DNA of 64,000 bases from Nipponacmea schrenckii. Taxonomy: Eukaryota; Mollusca; Gastropoda; Lottiidae. The stretch covers positions 8,494,001 to 8,558,000 of the forward strand of contig CM060200.1 in the NCBI GenBank assembly GCA_030562195.1, read 5' to 3'. Positions 42,081 through 55,390 of this stretch are shown piece after piece. A program made the translations under genes and the position numbers. Numbering within the stretch: position 1 is the stretch's first letter; the number at the start of each line of letters is the position of its first letter. The notes beneath the pieces were generated by a model. It had not been told where the DNA came from, ran no database searches, and saw only the letters and a list, made by a program, of their open reading frames with translations.

Positions 42081-43487
42081 AGACCTTCATCATTGCCAAT
42101 AGGAACCAGGTTGGAAATCTCAAAGTTATCTCGACTGTAAACAAGTTCAATACATTAATTCTGAAAATATTTCTAATCTTCACTCAAGTAAAAGGGCCAA
42201 ACTTCAGGAGAAACTTTCAAAAGATCGAGCGGAACATTATTAGATAGTAAGTCTGACGTATTAATATGTTTGAGTTATATCCATAACGAACAAAAAGCTA
42301 AAAATGCTGGATTGATTGTTCTTTGTTAATTTGACGACGCTTCTTTACCATAGCCGATTTGGCATCCCTTGCGTGACTTTTATATGCCCCATGAATATTT
42401 ACCATAAAGCGCTACCAACCAGTATCATCTAATGAATCTAACTGTTTTGGTACACTGATGGAATCGAATGTACCTCTGCATGACGCTGATCTGTTTTAGT
42501 CCTAATTACTTGTAGCGTATGTCGCTTTCAGACGTCTCTAGTACTAGTATCAGATAATAATTAAAGATCATTCATGCTTTAAAGGAGAATCTGGTAATGA
42601 CAGCACTATATAACTCAATCAAAATAATGAACGTTGTTATAGACATAAATACATACTTTAACCCTATTTATTGATAACTTATAGCTTCCAATAATCCACA
42701 AGTTGAATGTTAACGCTTGACTTCTATTAATGAATGGTACAGATTGGACATTTTGTGTCAATAAAGAATGTTATTGAATACTGTCTAATGACATGTCCCT
42801 CTCTGGTCACGAGTATTTTATAAAACTATTTCATATACACAAATTGATTAACATTAACATTTCATTTCCTCTCGTCTTCACCCGCCCGATAATGTTTCTT
42901 GTAACGTGTCTAAATGTATCTGCCCTCAATAAGCTATACGAAAAGCCCTGCATATCGCCAAAGGTGTGTGGGCGACATGGATGATTTCTTGACTATAAAA
43001 CCACATTATAACATCACAGTGTTTAAAGGGCATTCTTTGTTTCGGAAAGTCGATATTTATTTAAAATTAATACATGTACACCAAAATAAAGAGAAATGTG
43101 TCCCTGAACGTATCTGAAAGTTTCAACACAAAAAAACAGCCGTTATTATTGCAACACAAAACCAGGTTTCAAAAGGTAACGTAAACATTTTAAGTTCGGT
43201 ATTATTTTTGTTCTGTGTAAAAAAAAAAAATCCACAAATTTATAGAAGTATGCGTCGTACATATTCGAAAAGTTTCAAGTAAATATTTAGCGTTTTGATG
43301 CGGCCAAACATCAAAACTTGGTCAAACTTGTTAATTAATTTTTAATTCAGTTTGATTAAGTGTACATATAGAATATTTTAGATTAATTTACGCTGATTTT
43401 GAAAATGAGCGTTTTAAAATGCCCCTAAATTGAAGAGAACCTTAACGGTCGATTACCAGCAGTAAGTTTTGTGCTGCAATGTGATAT
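42081..43487. other. Intergenic region, nothing recognised
   Basis: The sequence is AT-rich with only short open frames (for example 42793-42984 and 42914-43117) that show no conserved motif. A poly-A run lies near 43222. No repeat longer than simple runs was recognised. Confidence 0.5.
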
Positions 43488-44024
43488 AAACTGCGTTTCC
43501 ATTTAGAATAGTGAAGTAAAGCTAGCTTTAAAGCCAGCTTTATTGCCGAACAGGCTGTGTTTCCACGGAGGTGATCTGGTTCCCGAAACACTTTAGTCTC
43601 AATCGAAAAAGTGGCACATTATTGACAGGTCGCGATGAACAAGACTACCGAGTCGCGCGTGGGACCTGAAAACTACTACTTCTCTATTGCCGAACGAGAA
43701 AAAGCCGGCTTTTAGCGTTTCCATTTTAAAGCTAGCTTTCATTTGGCCCCCGATAAATTGCGGAACGCAAAAAGGGATGTTTTCGGTTCCCGAACCGTTA
43801 TAGTTCGGCATTTAACAAGTGGAAACACAGAAAAGCTAACTTAAAGCCGGCTTTTTGGCCAAGTGGAAGCCAATCGGTAGTCTTGGACATCGCGGGCTGT
43901 CAATCATGTGCCACTTTTTAAGATCGACACTAAAGTGGTTCGGGCACCATATAAACACAGTGGTATCACAACATGTTCGGCAATAAAGCTGGCTTTACTT
44001 CACATTTTAGTGGAAACGTTGTTA
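43488..44024. mobile_element. Foldback MITE, ~540 bp
   Basis: The left arm (about 43491-43651) and right arm (about 43873-44020) are inverted copies of about 150-160 bp. Matching blocks are cgtttcca / tggaaacg at the tips, 'agctttattgccgaaca' / 'tgttcggcaataaagct', 'aaaaagtggcacat' / 'atgtgccacttttt', 'attgacag' / 'ctgtcaat' and 'aagactaccga' / 'tcggtagtctt'. The middle contains further gtttcca and aaagcnggcttt repeats, suggesting nested rearrangement. There is no coding sequence and no clear target-site duplication. The superfamily cannot be assigned from these ends. Confidence 0.8.
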
Positions 44025-46497
44025 AATGGAAAGGGAATTATATTGCATCCCATCATGACTTGATCGAGTTATACCTGAACTGTTCTCTGGCTGTCGCAAT
44101 TCCTTGCTATACTTCAGCAAAACGAGAGATCAGAAGGTCGAATAGCTCTACACTATAGCTATTGGATAAACATTAATCTAGACAAAAGGGATGACTGGTG
44201 ACGGATTTTCCAGATGAGTTTCAATATTGTGGAAGTTTTTTTTTTTAAATTTGAAATTCTAATCATCGAAGAATTTCAAAAAGCACGCAAATGGAATATT
44301 AATCGAAGGTGAAATGAAATAACCGATTTACTGACTTAGACAGATGACAGGGTTTCGCTTTGTAAGATACATCAATATACTTTGACGGTTTCCAATCAAG
44401 AAGACTGTCACCAATTCTCACCAACTATCAAATATGATGAACATGTCTCGCAGCGTTTTTCTTGATTGTAAATAATGTACCTTGCGTGTGATTTAAATAT
44501 TATTCTATGGAAAACATTTGTAAAAGTTGTCAATCACTTCCACATATTATAATATATCAATCTAAAATTGTGAAACCATGTATATAAATTGTTACAAATA
44601 CATCATTTCGGACATTCGAACAAAGCACTTCTTACAGCGGGTTTTCTTGGGGTATTACATCTGATAATCTTGTCCTTCTATTAATATTGGAGTGCGTACA
44701 CCTTTAACTTAGTATATTGTATTTCATTTCAATTTATGGCTTATACATAATGAACTTAACATATGCATAAGCTTAAATAGGCGCAGAAAGGAACTCTCAA
44801 TCATCAGAAGTAAAATGAAAACTCTTCATGACAGATATATGAACCGTGAGGCAAAACTATTGTCTTCTTGTTATAAGTCATTATTCAAGGACGACATGAA
44901 CAAATACTGCTGATACTGCGGTTTAATATGGTATGGAAGAAACAATAAACGTAACTACTTGACACTAATATGTATGATATATATTCACAGCAAATCTCAG
45001 ACAATTTTTTTTTAAAAGTTTGAGCGATGATTAGGACTCAGACCACCAACAGTTTATGCACTTATGACCGTATAAGATTGTAGTCAGAGATATTTTTCGA
45101 CATGATACGTTTTTACGTTTTGCGTACTTTTAGAGAAATATGTATACATGTATATAAAGATTCAGAATAAGAAGTGTGTTTATAGTAGTTTCCTGTACAT
45201 GCAGGTGATTATATCCCGCGGTGGTAATAAGGAAATAAGTATTGGTCAGGCTTAGAAGCGACATATTGGAAAATTTTCACCGAGATTTCTGGATAAAGTT
45301 CTAAAAAGTTTAATTTCGCTTTTAGCATGGAAATAAATGGCAAATGTATTCGTGGACTGGGTCAATACCGTAACACAATCTCAATCGCTAGGGTCATGAC
45401 AATTTTAATAAACATTATAATCAGGTAGCGAGCAAAATATATCTGCAATTATTGGTAAAATGAAACAATCGTTTAATCAAATAGTAACCACAAGAGTGTT
45501 GTTTAAATCAAAAACCGATAAACACCGTGGTGATATTGATAATCGTCATATTGATGTGACGGAGATAATTTAAAAATTTAAATTTGACGTCAGATCGGAC
45601 TGATTTTTGGAACATTATTTCAATAAAACATGCGTTGTCTGTCTCATATCGTGTCATATGATCAATTCAAACAAATAACAGATTGTTAGATATTATTAAT
45701 ATAAGCACCAAATTCAATACCAATTTTATTGAATTATTATTCCAGTTTCTCTCGGGTTCATACATTTGGGAGAATCAAATCCTCCCTTCCCCGAAAAGAT
45801 AAATAGTCTAAAACTATCAATTAATTTTCTAGGGGTTTTATACAATCGTTCGTTATGCATTTTTAACACGTTGAGTATTTGTCTGCCGATAATCCGGTGT
45901 CCAACAGTTGTGCCTGATTTGTGATTTCCGATTCATTGATGACTTTGTAGATAGTAGTTGTATATATTACAGACATCATAGGTAGTTAGTTAATACTCTT
46001 GGCTCAGAATATTTCCGGCTTCTACGTAGTTTTTCTTGGCAAATAAACGTTAAAATGAGAAGTGTAATCGACAACAGATGTAATGGGTATGTAATTGTTA
46101 AGAGAAAGGTAAATACCTATAATACCACTAATTACAAAACTACAAATTTCTCGCTCTGACCTCATTCAAACAACACACATTAATTATGAAGACGTCTAGT
46201 CTTAACCGAGTATTATAGATGGTTAAGTATTCTAAGCATTATAACACTATCACTTAAACCGACAATATATCCCCCAATACTATCATTTAGTTCAAAATGG
46301 CCTTAGTTCGACCTCGGGGATTGCTGAATCATTCAGCAACTGCATTTTTAAGATCAAATGGAATAGGGAAAAGTTGATTTTTCAACGATTTAGTTGAGGT
46401 TGATGTGCAGACGACCGACTTTACAACTGCCATTAACTTTTTAATTATTTATCCTTGCAAACAGAGTAAAGTAAGGCGACTGTCCTGGCAAACTTTC
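44025..46497. other. Intergenic region with one foldback-family arm
   Basis: No genes are recognised. The only repeat with relatives in the window is the single arm at 45233-45350, listed separately. The rest is AT-rich sequence with short meaningless open frames. Confidence 0.5.
45233..45350 (+). repeat. Solo arm of the 36-38 kb foldback family
   Basis: It contains 'aagtattggtcaggctt', 'gacatattggaaaattttca', 'ccgagatttctgga' and 'atggcaaatgtatt'. It matches the right arm at 36.62-36.73 kb and the arm at 37.25-37.35 kb with moderate divergence. No inverted partner is nearby. Confidence 0.65.
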
Positions 46498-46590
46498 CCC
46501 TATTGCATACAGCGCTGCATGGCGTTGTCTGTCTTCATTGGCCCATAAGGTGCTGAAGAGCAGAACGTAAAACTCCATTCATCTCATTTT
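46498..46590 (+). repeat. SINE 3' tail fragment
   Basis: 'gctgcatggcgttgtctgtc', 'ttcattggcccataaggtgc' and 'gaacgtaaaactccattcat' match the tail of the SINE at 35.39-35.47 kb. It is truncated at the 5' side. Confidence 0.75.
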
Positions 46591-46751
46591 AATTTCGTAC
46601 AAATAGTGGGTCGTGTCGAGTGCCCCAATTTCCAACTTTACAGCTTTCCACTATTGTGGCGGTTTTCCTAAATCAAATGCTGGGAAATTAATTTCAGGTG
46701 GGGAAGACATTTGTCAGTGATGTAGATCGTAGGGACGGACATAGAAAGGGC

Positions 46752-46875
46752 GTCTAGTCGTTCAGAAGGGACAATAAACTGAGGTCCCACCCTGACAGAT
46801 TCACTGCATGGCGTTGCCTTTTTTCTGTAGCCTATTAGGTGCAGAAGAATGGAACGTAAAACTCCATTATTTCAA
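46752..46875 (+). repeat. Second SINE fragment, 160 bp downstream
   Basis: It contains the core block 'gtctagtcgttcagaaggga' and 'caataaactgaggtccc', followed by 'cactgcatggcgttgcc' and 'gaacgtaaaactccatt'. Part of the core seen in the 42-kb copy (the gttaaagatccc block) is missing, indicating an internal deletion or a subfamily difference. Confidence 0.75.
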
Positions 46876-49800
46876 GTTAAAATTTAATTACTTATATTAC
46901 TAAGAAATTACACAGTCCAATCGAGCGTGTATAGGACGCTCAACACACCCAGTCCTGAGTACAAATGAAGCCTTATTTTCTTTCGTCAGACATATCTCGT
47001 TTGTGTTAATTATAGAGACAAGAAGTGATTGATATTGATAGGTTTCAGGACATCACGTTGTGACAGAGATGTGGGATTATTTTGGAATTTATATTGGTAT
47101 TAGAATGTATCACTCGTTGAGTTATTTTAATTTTTTTTTTAGGTGAACGTGGTTGTAACTGTATATAATTAATATTACTAAAGCATAGAAAATAAAAATG
47201 GAGTTTTACTTCCTTCTCTTCTTCATCCTGTAAAAAAGCAGAAGCTGAGGCGGAAGTTCAGCTCAATTGACGATAAGGATGATCATCTGTAAAATTAATG
47301 TAAATAATCTAACTAGTAATGGATTTTGGTCTATCGTGGACTAAACTATCGCTCGTATTCTTTTACGTTTAAATGCAAAAACGAAACGTATTTTTTTAGA
47401 TATATCAGGGAAGTTCTTTGTGCAGTTCTGTGATTATTGGTATGACTGGATTCAGCTCTAGCCTTTAATCGATCAATATATTCTTACCCATTGTTGATTC
47501 AGGAAAGTCGTCTGGAATACAAGTCCCTCTTACTGGTTCAAAGACCAAAATATCGACACCATACTTTTATACGACCACAAACATTTTGGACGTATATTGC
47601 AATCGCCTCGTCGGTCCGTGCAGATTTCGCTTGTGTCATTATGAAGATGACCTTTATCGACTTTTTTACTATATTTAGTTTGTTAGGTACAAGGTACAAT
47701 TCTTTTCGTATTTTGACAAAACGTGGTAGTATTGTTCATCATCACCCCCAAAACTTTAGAAATTTATGACTGAAGTTTGAATATTTGATGCTGCGGGTGA
47801 TCGTTAGTATATTAATAATTATTCATATTTAAATTCAAAGCTGCTAGTGGGCAATATTTACCTTGCCTGGAAAGCTAAAATGATTTAATTAGGTATTTGC
47901 ATAATATTATGGTATTTTTAAGAGAACCTTTTGTACACTACTATGCATTTTATTGGGTCAAAAATGATAACAGATTATATTATTTGGTAGAAGAGCCAAG
48001 TTTTGGTTGAATTAAAAACTCGTTTCACAGACTAATTATGATCTCCACAGGTGTGTCTTGACTAGAAATCTGGTAAAGTTTGCTCTATTTAATTATTGGT
48101 ACGATCAAGTTATTCTCACCTGCCGGGAGATTTATCTAACTAATCAAGTACTAATATTACTATCTTTAGGACCATATGTTAGTAAATGTTCTGCCTTGTG
48201 TTTACATGACAGTACCAATCTAGAGGTAGTATAAGCTAATCAATCTTCATTAAATAGCTTGCTACATAATTACTAGTACCTTGTGTCCATCCTTCACTAC
48301 CGTATTATGTTAATTACCTGGAATTCCTTCTTTTTATCCTGTTGGCATTCTTGAAAATTTCGGAACAAAACATAGAATAAGTTGTATGCCCAAAACGTAA
48401 AATCACATAGGCAAATGCTAAAATTATTGTCATGGTTTTCATCTTTCATGGTACCTTTAGATCTTTTGATTTTTCTGTGGTCCAGCACGGAGAGTAGAGA
48501 GAACTTCAATAAGGTACTAACAAACAATGGTCTTTTTCTGGAAAACTAGTTTTGCAAATAATCTATTGGTTTTAAAATGGTTATAAATTGGCCCATATTA
48601 TCCAATTAGATTGTTGTATTTCTTAATGTCTGGATCTTATTTTGATTTTTTTTATATTTCATTTAGCTGGTAACATTAGAAATCAATCAGGTTCGCCTGA
48701 ACAATAATGGAGATGGTCTTTGTGCCATCAACTACGAAGGCAAAGGATCCTGGAAAAGTTTCGTAACGAGATATTTAAAGAAAATAAACTTTAGAGAACT
48801 AAGTCAAATTGCCGATAGGTGTCTGAACATGTCATGTGAAATGTGGTTGTTTCACGTAGCTCTTTCAGAAGATTAGGTGGTTTATTACGATGTCAACTGA
48901 CCGACGAAACGTCATCAAAAAGGATAGGGGTTTCTCACATATGGAGCTTCTTAGCATTTTCAGTTTGTGCCATTTCATCATTCTGAAAAACCGTTAAGTT
49001 CATTGGTGAATAGACGTCCGTCGTCGAGGGCACTCTTAAAAGAACCAGTGTGTAAAATATCATTTTGAGCACTGACGTTAAATTGGGGAATAACGACATC
49101 TTCGCATTCTATGCTCACTATTCAGAAAACTATCGACCATCCGTCCATAAACTTCACTTACACATTTCACATTCAATTTTACCTCGTCTTGCTGACACTT
49201 CAAAGTGGCAATACATATTTCGATAAATCTACTAACATCCCCTGAGAAACTACACAGACAAAAAATAACCGCCGAGGAATACACCATAGGAAAATAGTGT
49301 CAGTGATGTTCACGTTGATTTATGTCTTATTCTGTCAAAGGAACCGTCTTATTGGCCCAACGATATAAAGCAATATTCTAAATTGCTTCGTATAGAAATG
49401 TAACTGAAGAAAACCTAATTTGAATCTGTCTCCTGTCTGAACTGAATATCTCTCCTGCGATTAATCAGTTGGGTATGTACAGTCTAGTCTTCAATATTCT
49501 AGAAGTAAAACAAGACTTCTAGCCATCTTGTAATGTCTTTATTAATACCTACTATAACAAAAACAAATGCGTCAAATAATCACCAGAAGTCGCAGCGATG
49601 AAAAAATGTATATACATGGGAGACCGATTTTATATGGTACATCTCTGGACATAGCAAACAAGAAAAAGTGGCGATCCAAACTGGCATTTCAAAGCTATAA
49701 CGCCCGATATAATAGCACCTGATGTCATTGGTTGTTCAACTTATATCTTAAAAGAGTTTTATTACTGATTATTGCAATTACCAGTAATCCCTCTGTTAAA

Positions 49801-51114
49801 CTAGTGCTTGATATAAGAATTGTACGACATTTAGAAGAGTAGAGCAGATATAACAATAACACAAAGGCAATATTCTGGTCCGTACAGTGTTATTAAAGAA
49901 TTGAGCCACAATATACCACAATATTGACTTGGTTTTTTTTGTAATATAGTCCTCAATACATCAATATTATAGTGCGAAATATTAAAACTCTTGAGAAACA
50001 ACATGTTTTAAATTATGTTTCTCTTATAATTATCATATTGCCACAAATAAGGTAGGAAATATAGTTTTAACCCTCTTGACGCTGTTGTTGAATAGATTAA
50101 AGTCACCAATCAGTACTCCTAAAATCCCTTCGAGAGACATACTTCATAATGGCGATTATTTTATGGACATTGCCTTGAAATCAATTCCCGAAAGTACGTA
50201 AATGACCAATATATTTGGAAAAAGAACATCAATAAAACTAGAATCCTTTTTTAACAGTTGGTTCTTGTCTAAACCTTGACATTTAACATTCCCGAAGTTC
50301 GGGGTCGTCCTTTAATTAAGCCTTTGCTCGAAATTATTTATCGGCACGAAGAGATACTATACATATTACTTGTGTTATGTAGAGACGTATATATTCATAA
50401 TGGAACGAATCTCTCTTATAAACAAGTACATCCTCATCAGCTAGACAATCTATATACATTACCTAATACATTTCTTCAATATTTTAAACCAAACGATGAA
50501 ATCAATAGCCATTGGTGGATAATAAAGACCATTATTGAACTTCAATTGAAGAGTGCTCTCTGACAAGTTGAAGTAATGGAACTAAATTAAAACTAATATC
50601 AAAAGGGAAAGGGTATCATTAAGTCAATTTTAGTTAAGTGAAGTGCGACTGAGTATCTGAGAACATAAAAACGTACACTTTCTTCTGCTGAAAGAGGTCG
50701 TTAAATTCGACCACACCGATCTTCAATTCCTTTTTATTTAACATTTTTTGTGTTTTTATATCGCGTAAACGACGGAATTATTTCTTCAAAATCTTTTTTC
50801 ATGTTGAACAAATGTGTTTTGTCTAATGCTTGATTACACAGGCCATGTTGTTAACATACGTACTGTACACATTAAAAAACGTGAATGTTTGAGGTCTACA
50901 TTTATTGTTGACGTTGGATTTTATTTTTCATAATATCATAAACCTGGCTGATTAATTCTAGAAAACCTTTAATCCAATGATATCAACATCGATTATTTCA
51001 ATAATTTCCCCAAGGTTGCAAGATATATGTGTACAGAATAGAATCCAACTGATATGCTTTCGACGCAATATACTCGAAAACTTGGTTAAAAGATAAATGA
51101 AAATGAAACATCGA
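46876..51114. other. Intergenic region without recognised genes
   Basis: Several open frames of 70-95 codons exist (for example 47491-47769 and 50276-50563), but they start at non-ATG or weak codons, lack family motifs and have no splice partners I can support. No repeats with copies elsewhere in the window were noticed. Confidence 0.5.
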
Positions 51115-51570
51115 ACCATATATTCAGGCATTTGAAAAATAACATCAGTTACAGTAGTGACGTGTTGACTGTAATTAGGCATTGAAAAATTTATTGCAAC
51201 AGCAGTGAGGTGTTTAATATCTCTATGCCGTTACACCAGTGTCGAGTGACTTTATTTAGGAATATGAAATATTTTGTTGCATCAATTACGTGTTGGACAC
51301 AATGCCAGTGACTTGTTGAATGTATTAAGCCTTTGTAAATGTTTATTAACACGTTTTGAATATATATTTAGGCATTGGCCATTTTGAAACGTTTTTGACT
51401 ATTTCATTGTATTTGGGCATTGCAATTATTTTGTATCACGAGTGACGTGTAAATTGTATTTAGACATTGAAAGATATACTATGTAGGCAATAAATATCAA
51501 ATATTGTAATACTATTGACGTTTTGGGTATAATATTGAGGCATTGGTAATATTTTGTAAGACCAGTGACT
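51115..51570. repeat. Diverged minisatellite, ~50-65-bp period
   Basis: Irregular units share 'aggcattg', 'attttgta(t/a)cancagtgac' and 'gtgttgaatgtaatttaggc'. Instances begin near 51127, 51176, 51370, 51415, 51462 and 51537. The copies are strongly diverged and of uneven length, so this is an old array. Confidence 0.7.
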
Positions 51571-52199
51571 GTGGATTGTTGTGAATAAAAATATATAAGA
51601 CACAACAGCATTATCATTTGAATTATTACCCTGCTTCGCTCTGATGAATTTTATTTTTAGAAATACCATCTCAGGGAGTCCCAATCAAAGTACTACCAAA
51701 TGATATTGATCCATTGAGGTACGCACATTGCGGGAAAAGAATACATCAACGTAATGGTAACGTTTTGAATCCAGTTTAATACTGAAATAATTATTTTGTC
51801 TCGTACATCATTTTGTGGACGTCTTTTATTGGAAGTAGAAGAATTAGTATAGAAGAGAGTCAAATGGCGCGTGAAATTAAATACACATCATGTCCATACT
51901 GACTACATGATTGATCTTGTCTTCCACCAGAAATTGGATGGGAAAGATTTCAAGTTATCACGCAAGGGATTATCTTCATTCTTATTCATATTCCTTGTCG
52001 TTTTTATAGCTTGAATGTTCAAGATGTAGAAGATGGAACTAACGTGATGAAAAAGTAAAATATTAAATCATTTTCTTTCACATATTTTTGTTCTTTAAGA
52101 AAACAGTGGCCAAACGAAAAGATTACCAATGCAAATAATAATATCCCTTCTAATTAGCTTATTAAGGGTAAACAATATTACCACAGTGCACTGTAATTC

Positions 52200-52505
52200 G
52201 GAGTCACGTATTATAATTTAATACTTGCCACTGCAGCACCAATGCCAGTATTGTAAAATATTTACCCTTGCAGCAAATGTTGTAATTTTACCATAATATT
52301 TACCACTCAGCACTGCCGTTATTGTAATACTTATGCAGCAATACCTATATTGTAATGTTTAAAAATTGCACCAAGGCCGATATTGTAATGTTTACCATTG
52401 CACCAGGACCGATAGTGTAATGTTTACCATTGTAACAAAGCCTATATTGTAATGTTTATCATTTCAACAAAGCCAATATTGTGATATTTACCATTACAGC
52501 AATGG
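52200..52505. repeat. Minisatellite, ~32-bp period
   Basis: About nine imperfect copies of 'tattgtaatgtttaccattg' plus 'caccaaggccga'. The copies from about 52350 to 52480 are the most regular. It directly precedes the segmental duplication at 52665. Confidence 0.85.
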
Positions 52506-52664
52506 CGACACATTTTCTTGAATGAAAGCATGATCTGGATCTTCCTATATAAATCTGCTCTCTGTGTTCTTAATTTGGGTCTGATAGGTTGAAGAGGCAA
52601 ATAAAATACGTGATGGCCTAGACGTTAATGTAATTCTGGAATGTGAAAATACCCTCCATATAAA

Positions 52665-53961
52665 AGAACTATGGGAAATATATTTTCAATATTAAAAATC
52701 TTCAAGCATGTTCCCACCCACGACTACCAAAATAGATTAACATACTTTATCTAACCCCCAGCCAATTATAAAGTGTCCCTATAATCTTGGCAACTATGAT
52801 AGAACGTCGTCTGGAAGGAAATCATTTTAGAAATTTGTATTATTTCTGTTTTTATTGCAAATACAGAAAACATATGTAACAGACCTCGCTTGTCATGCTC
52901 TTAAATAGACTTTATGATTGATCATATATATTTACAGACACCAATCCTGTAATACTACAATTTAAGGAGCCAGTTCATAATCTATATATGTAATAAAGAT
53001 CATCATGTGAAACTCATTGCTTTGTATTTTTAGGGTATTAAAATGACATCCATACGTATTAAATCTGCTATTTATATGGTCTTCGCCCAAAGTGGAAATT
53101 CATGCTATGAAATGAAATGAATGCAATAAATGGTGTTTTACGTCCTACTTTTCTACCATGTATGTGGTAATGAAGACGGGCATCCCAATACAGTGTAATG
53201 ATGGGAATTTTGCAAGATCGGCGTCCATACCCTACTATCCAAAAGAAGTTAAATTAACAAGATAAATATCAATACATCTTATAATGAAAGGTGCATCAAT
53301 TCTCATTTTTATTTTCTAATTCGCACATAATGTTCAATTGATAGTCACAGAGTAACATACGATATTCCAGAAGTTTGAGCACGTCCCGTATCATCAACGA
53401 CACAGCTTTGAGTACAGCTCAGATTCAATAACGTGTATGGTCTATGGGCTTTTTTTTATAAAATCATTGACGTTTCACAAGGATTTTTTAAAACAAATTA
53501 AGTCAATGATATGTAAACCATTATACGAGCTTAACTTGTTTTGTGCCAGAAAAAAAGTACATGGAAAGATTGAAAATTCACCGAAGCAGCCCCTATATGA
53601 TTGTCCATTTTATTGGGTAGAATACAGTACATGTGTACAAATAGAGTAAGGGAACTTATCACTACTTACATGTTTATCCTGATTACTTTTTCGGGACTAT
53701 CGGCACAACCTCGTCGCTTTCCTTCGATTTTTTAATGCAATGAACGTTTTGGCATGTAGCGACTAATGGATTTGACCTTTCAAAATGTCCAATATAATAC
53801 AAGGATCAAGGCAGTATGTTGCTGGTAATAGTTGTTGCATGAGTTGAGATAATATAATAACTCCATTCAAATACAGTCCAGCGTTCAACAGAAATTCGTT
53901 AAATTGCTCTGATATAAATTGAAAATTCTTTATATTAGAAATGAAATCGAAATGAATGCAG
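52665..53961. repeat. Segmental duplication, copy 1 (about 1.3 kb)
   Basis: Block A (52665-53256) is almost identical to 53960-54550; only a few substitutions and one short indel were seen. Block B (53257-53961) matches 55824-56347, except that it carries 167 extra bases at 53477-53643. In this copy A and B are directly joined at 'gttaaatta|acaagat', whereas copy 2 has 1273 bp between them. A minus-strand SINE-like piece ('gttttacgtcctacttttct') lies at about 53135-53200. Confidence 0.9.
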
Positions 53962-54411
53962 AACTATGGGAAATATATTTTCAATATTAAAAATCTTCAA
54001 GCATGTTCCCACCCACGACTACCAAAATAGATTAACATACTTTATCTAACCCCCAGCCAATTATAAAGTGTCCCTATAATCTTGGCAACTATGATAGAAC
54101 GTCGTCTGGAAGGAAATCATTTTAGAAATTTGTATTATTTCTGTTTTTATTGCAAATACAGAAAACATATGTAACAGACCTCGCTTGTCATGCTCTTAAA
54201 TAGACTTTATGATTGATCATATATATTTACAGACACCAATCCTGTAATACTACAATTTAAGGAGCCAGTTCATAATCTATATATGTAATAAAGATCATCA
54301 TGTGAAACTCATTGCTTTGTATTTTTAGGGTATTAAAATGACATCCATACGTATTAAATCTGCTATTTATATGGTCTTCGCCGAAAGTGGAAATTCATGC
54401 TATGAAAGAAA

Positions 54412-54550
54412 TGAATGCAATAAATGGTGTTTTACGTCCTACTTTTCTACCCTCTATGTGGTAATGAAGACGGGCATCCCAATACAGTGTAATGATGGGA
54501 ATTTTGCAAGATCGGCGTCCATACCCTACTATCCAAAAGAAGTTAAATTA
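54412..54550 (-). repeat. SINE-like tail in duplicated block A'
   Basis: 'aatgaatgcaataaatggtg' and 'ttttacgtcctacttttct' followed by 'gaagacgggcatccc' correspond to the minus-strand SINE tail as seen at 41.9 kb and 56.34 kb. The same piece occurs in copy 1 at about 53115-53256, so it predates the duplication. Confidence 0.6.
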
Positions 54551-55129
54551 TAGAGGAGGCATTTCCATAACTTTGTCTCCTGGAAGATCCAAGGTCGAAA
54601 AACAAGCAACCATTCAAGAATTTCCAAGGACGGTTGAACCAGCTATACACAAAAGTGGGACCTCTCATAGCTAGACATTACATCTATCTGAAGGATGCCA
54701 TTCCAGCAGCGGCTGTGGAAAGATTTTGCCTCAACCTTTGTAAGCTTAAGTGAGTGTGAATATTTCTTATTTGTATCTATGATTAATTCTGTAAATTCAT
54801 ACAAGTCTTGTTTAAATAGCAAGCTATCAGTTAAACTGTACACTCTTTATAAATAAGATAATCTCCCCTTGTTTTCAAGACTGTATCTAATATGTAACTA
54901 TATACTTATACTGAAAATGCTTCTGAATAACTTAGTGTTCTATAGTTGAATATATTTTCATGTATCTAAAGTTCAGAATTCAACATGAATCTACAGATTT
55001 TCACCGATAATGCTCCAGCTTTGTGATCTATAACTAGATATTTTATATTTGTATGTATGTATTTAAGTTTAGAATCTTCATGTTGCCGAAAATGTTGTCA
55101 GTATGTTGAGTAATTACAGTGATGGACAT

Positions 55130-55390
55130 CTCAAGGTCAATATGAGTAGATATTCATCAGTGAACTTACCTTGTGTCATAAAGTAACAGGATCCTTGTAA
55201 AATCTTGAAAATTCACAAAACTAAGTAATCATTGAAATCGCTTCATTAATTTATTAAGCGTTTTTCAATAATCAATTATCAAATGCATTATTATGGATAA
55301 TTACTAATTTTGTCTTTATTAATAGGATTATATAAGGATTCTGTTATGTTATTTATGACAGGAGGTATATCTACTGATGAATATATACTC
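55130..55390. repeat. Interspersed repeat (same family as 32.2 kb)
   Basis: 'caatatgagtagatattcat' plus 'cagtgaacttaccttgtgtc', 'aaagtaacaggatcc' and 'attaagcgtttttcaataat' match the 32.15-32.42 kb repeat. It lies inside block C, which is unique to copy 2 of the segmental duplication. Confidence 0.65.

Noticed and set aside
50276..50563. Open frame of 95 codons
   Set aside because: It starts at TTG, and no conserved motif or splice context was found.
54492..54674. Coding exon continuing from duplicated block A' into block C
   Set aside because: The frame starts inside a SINE-like repeat, the equivalent frame in copy 1 is interrupted, and no family was recognised.
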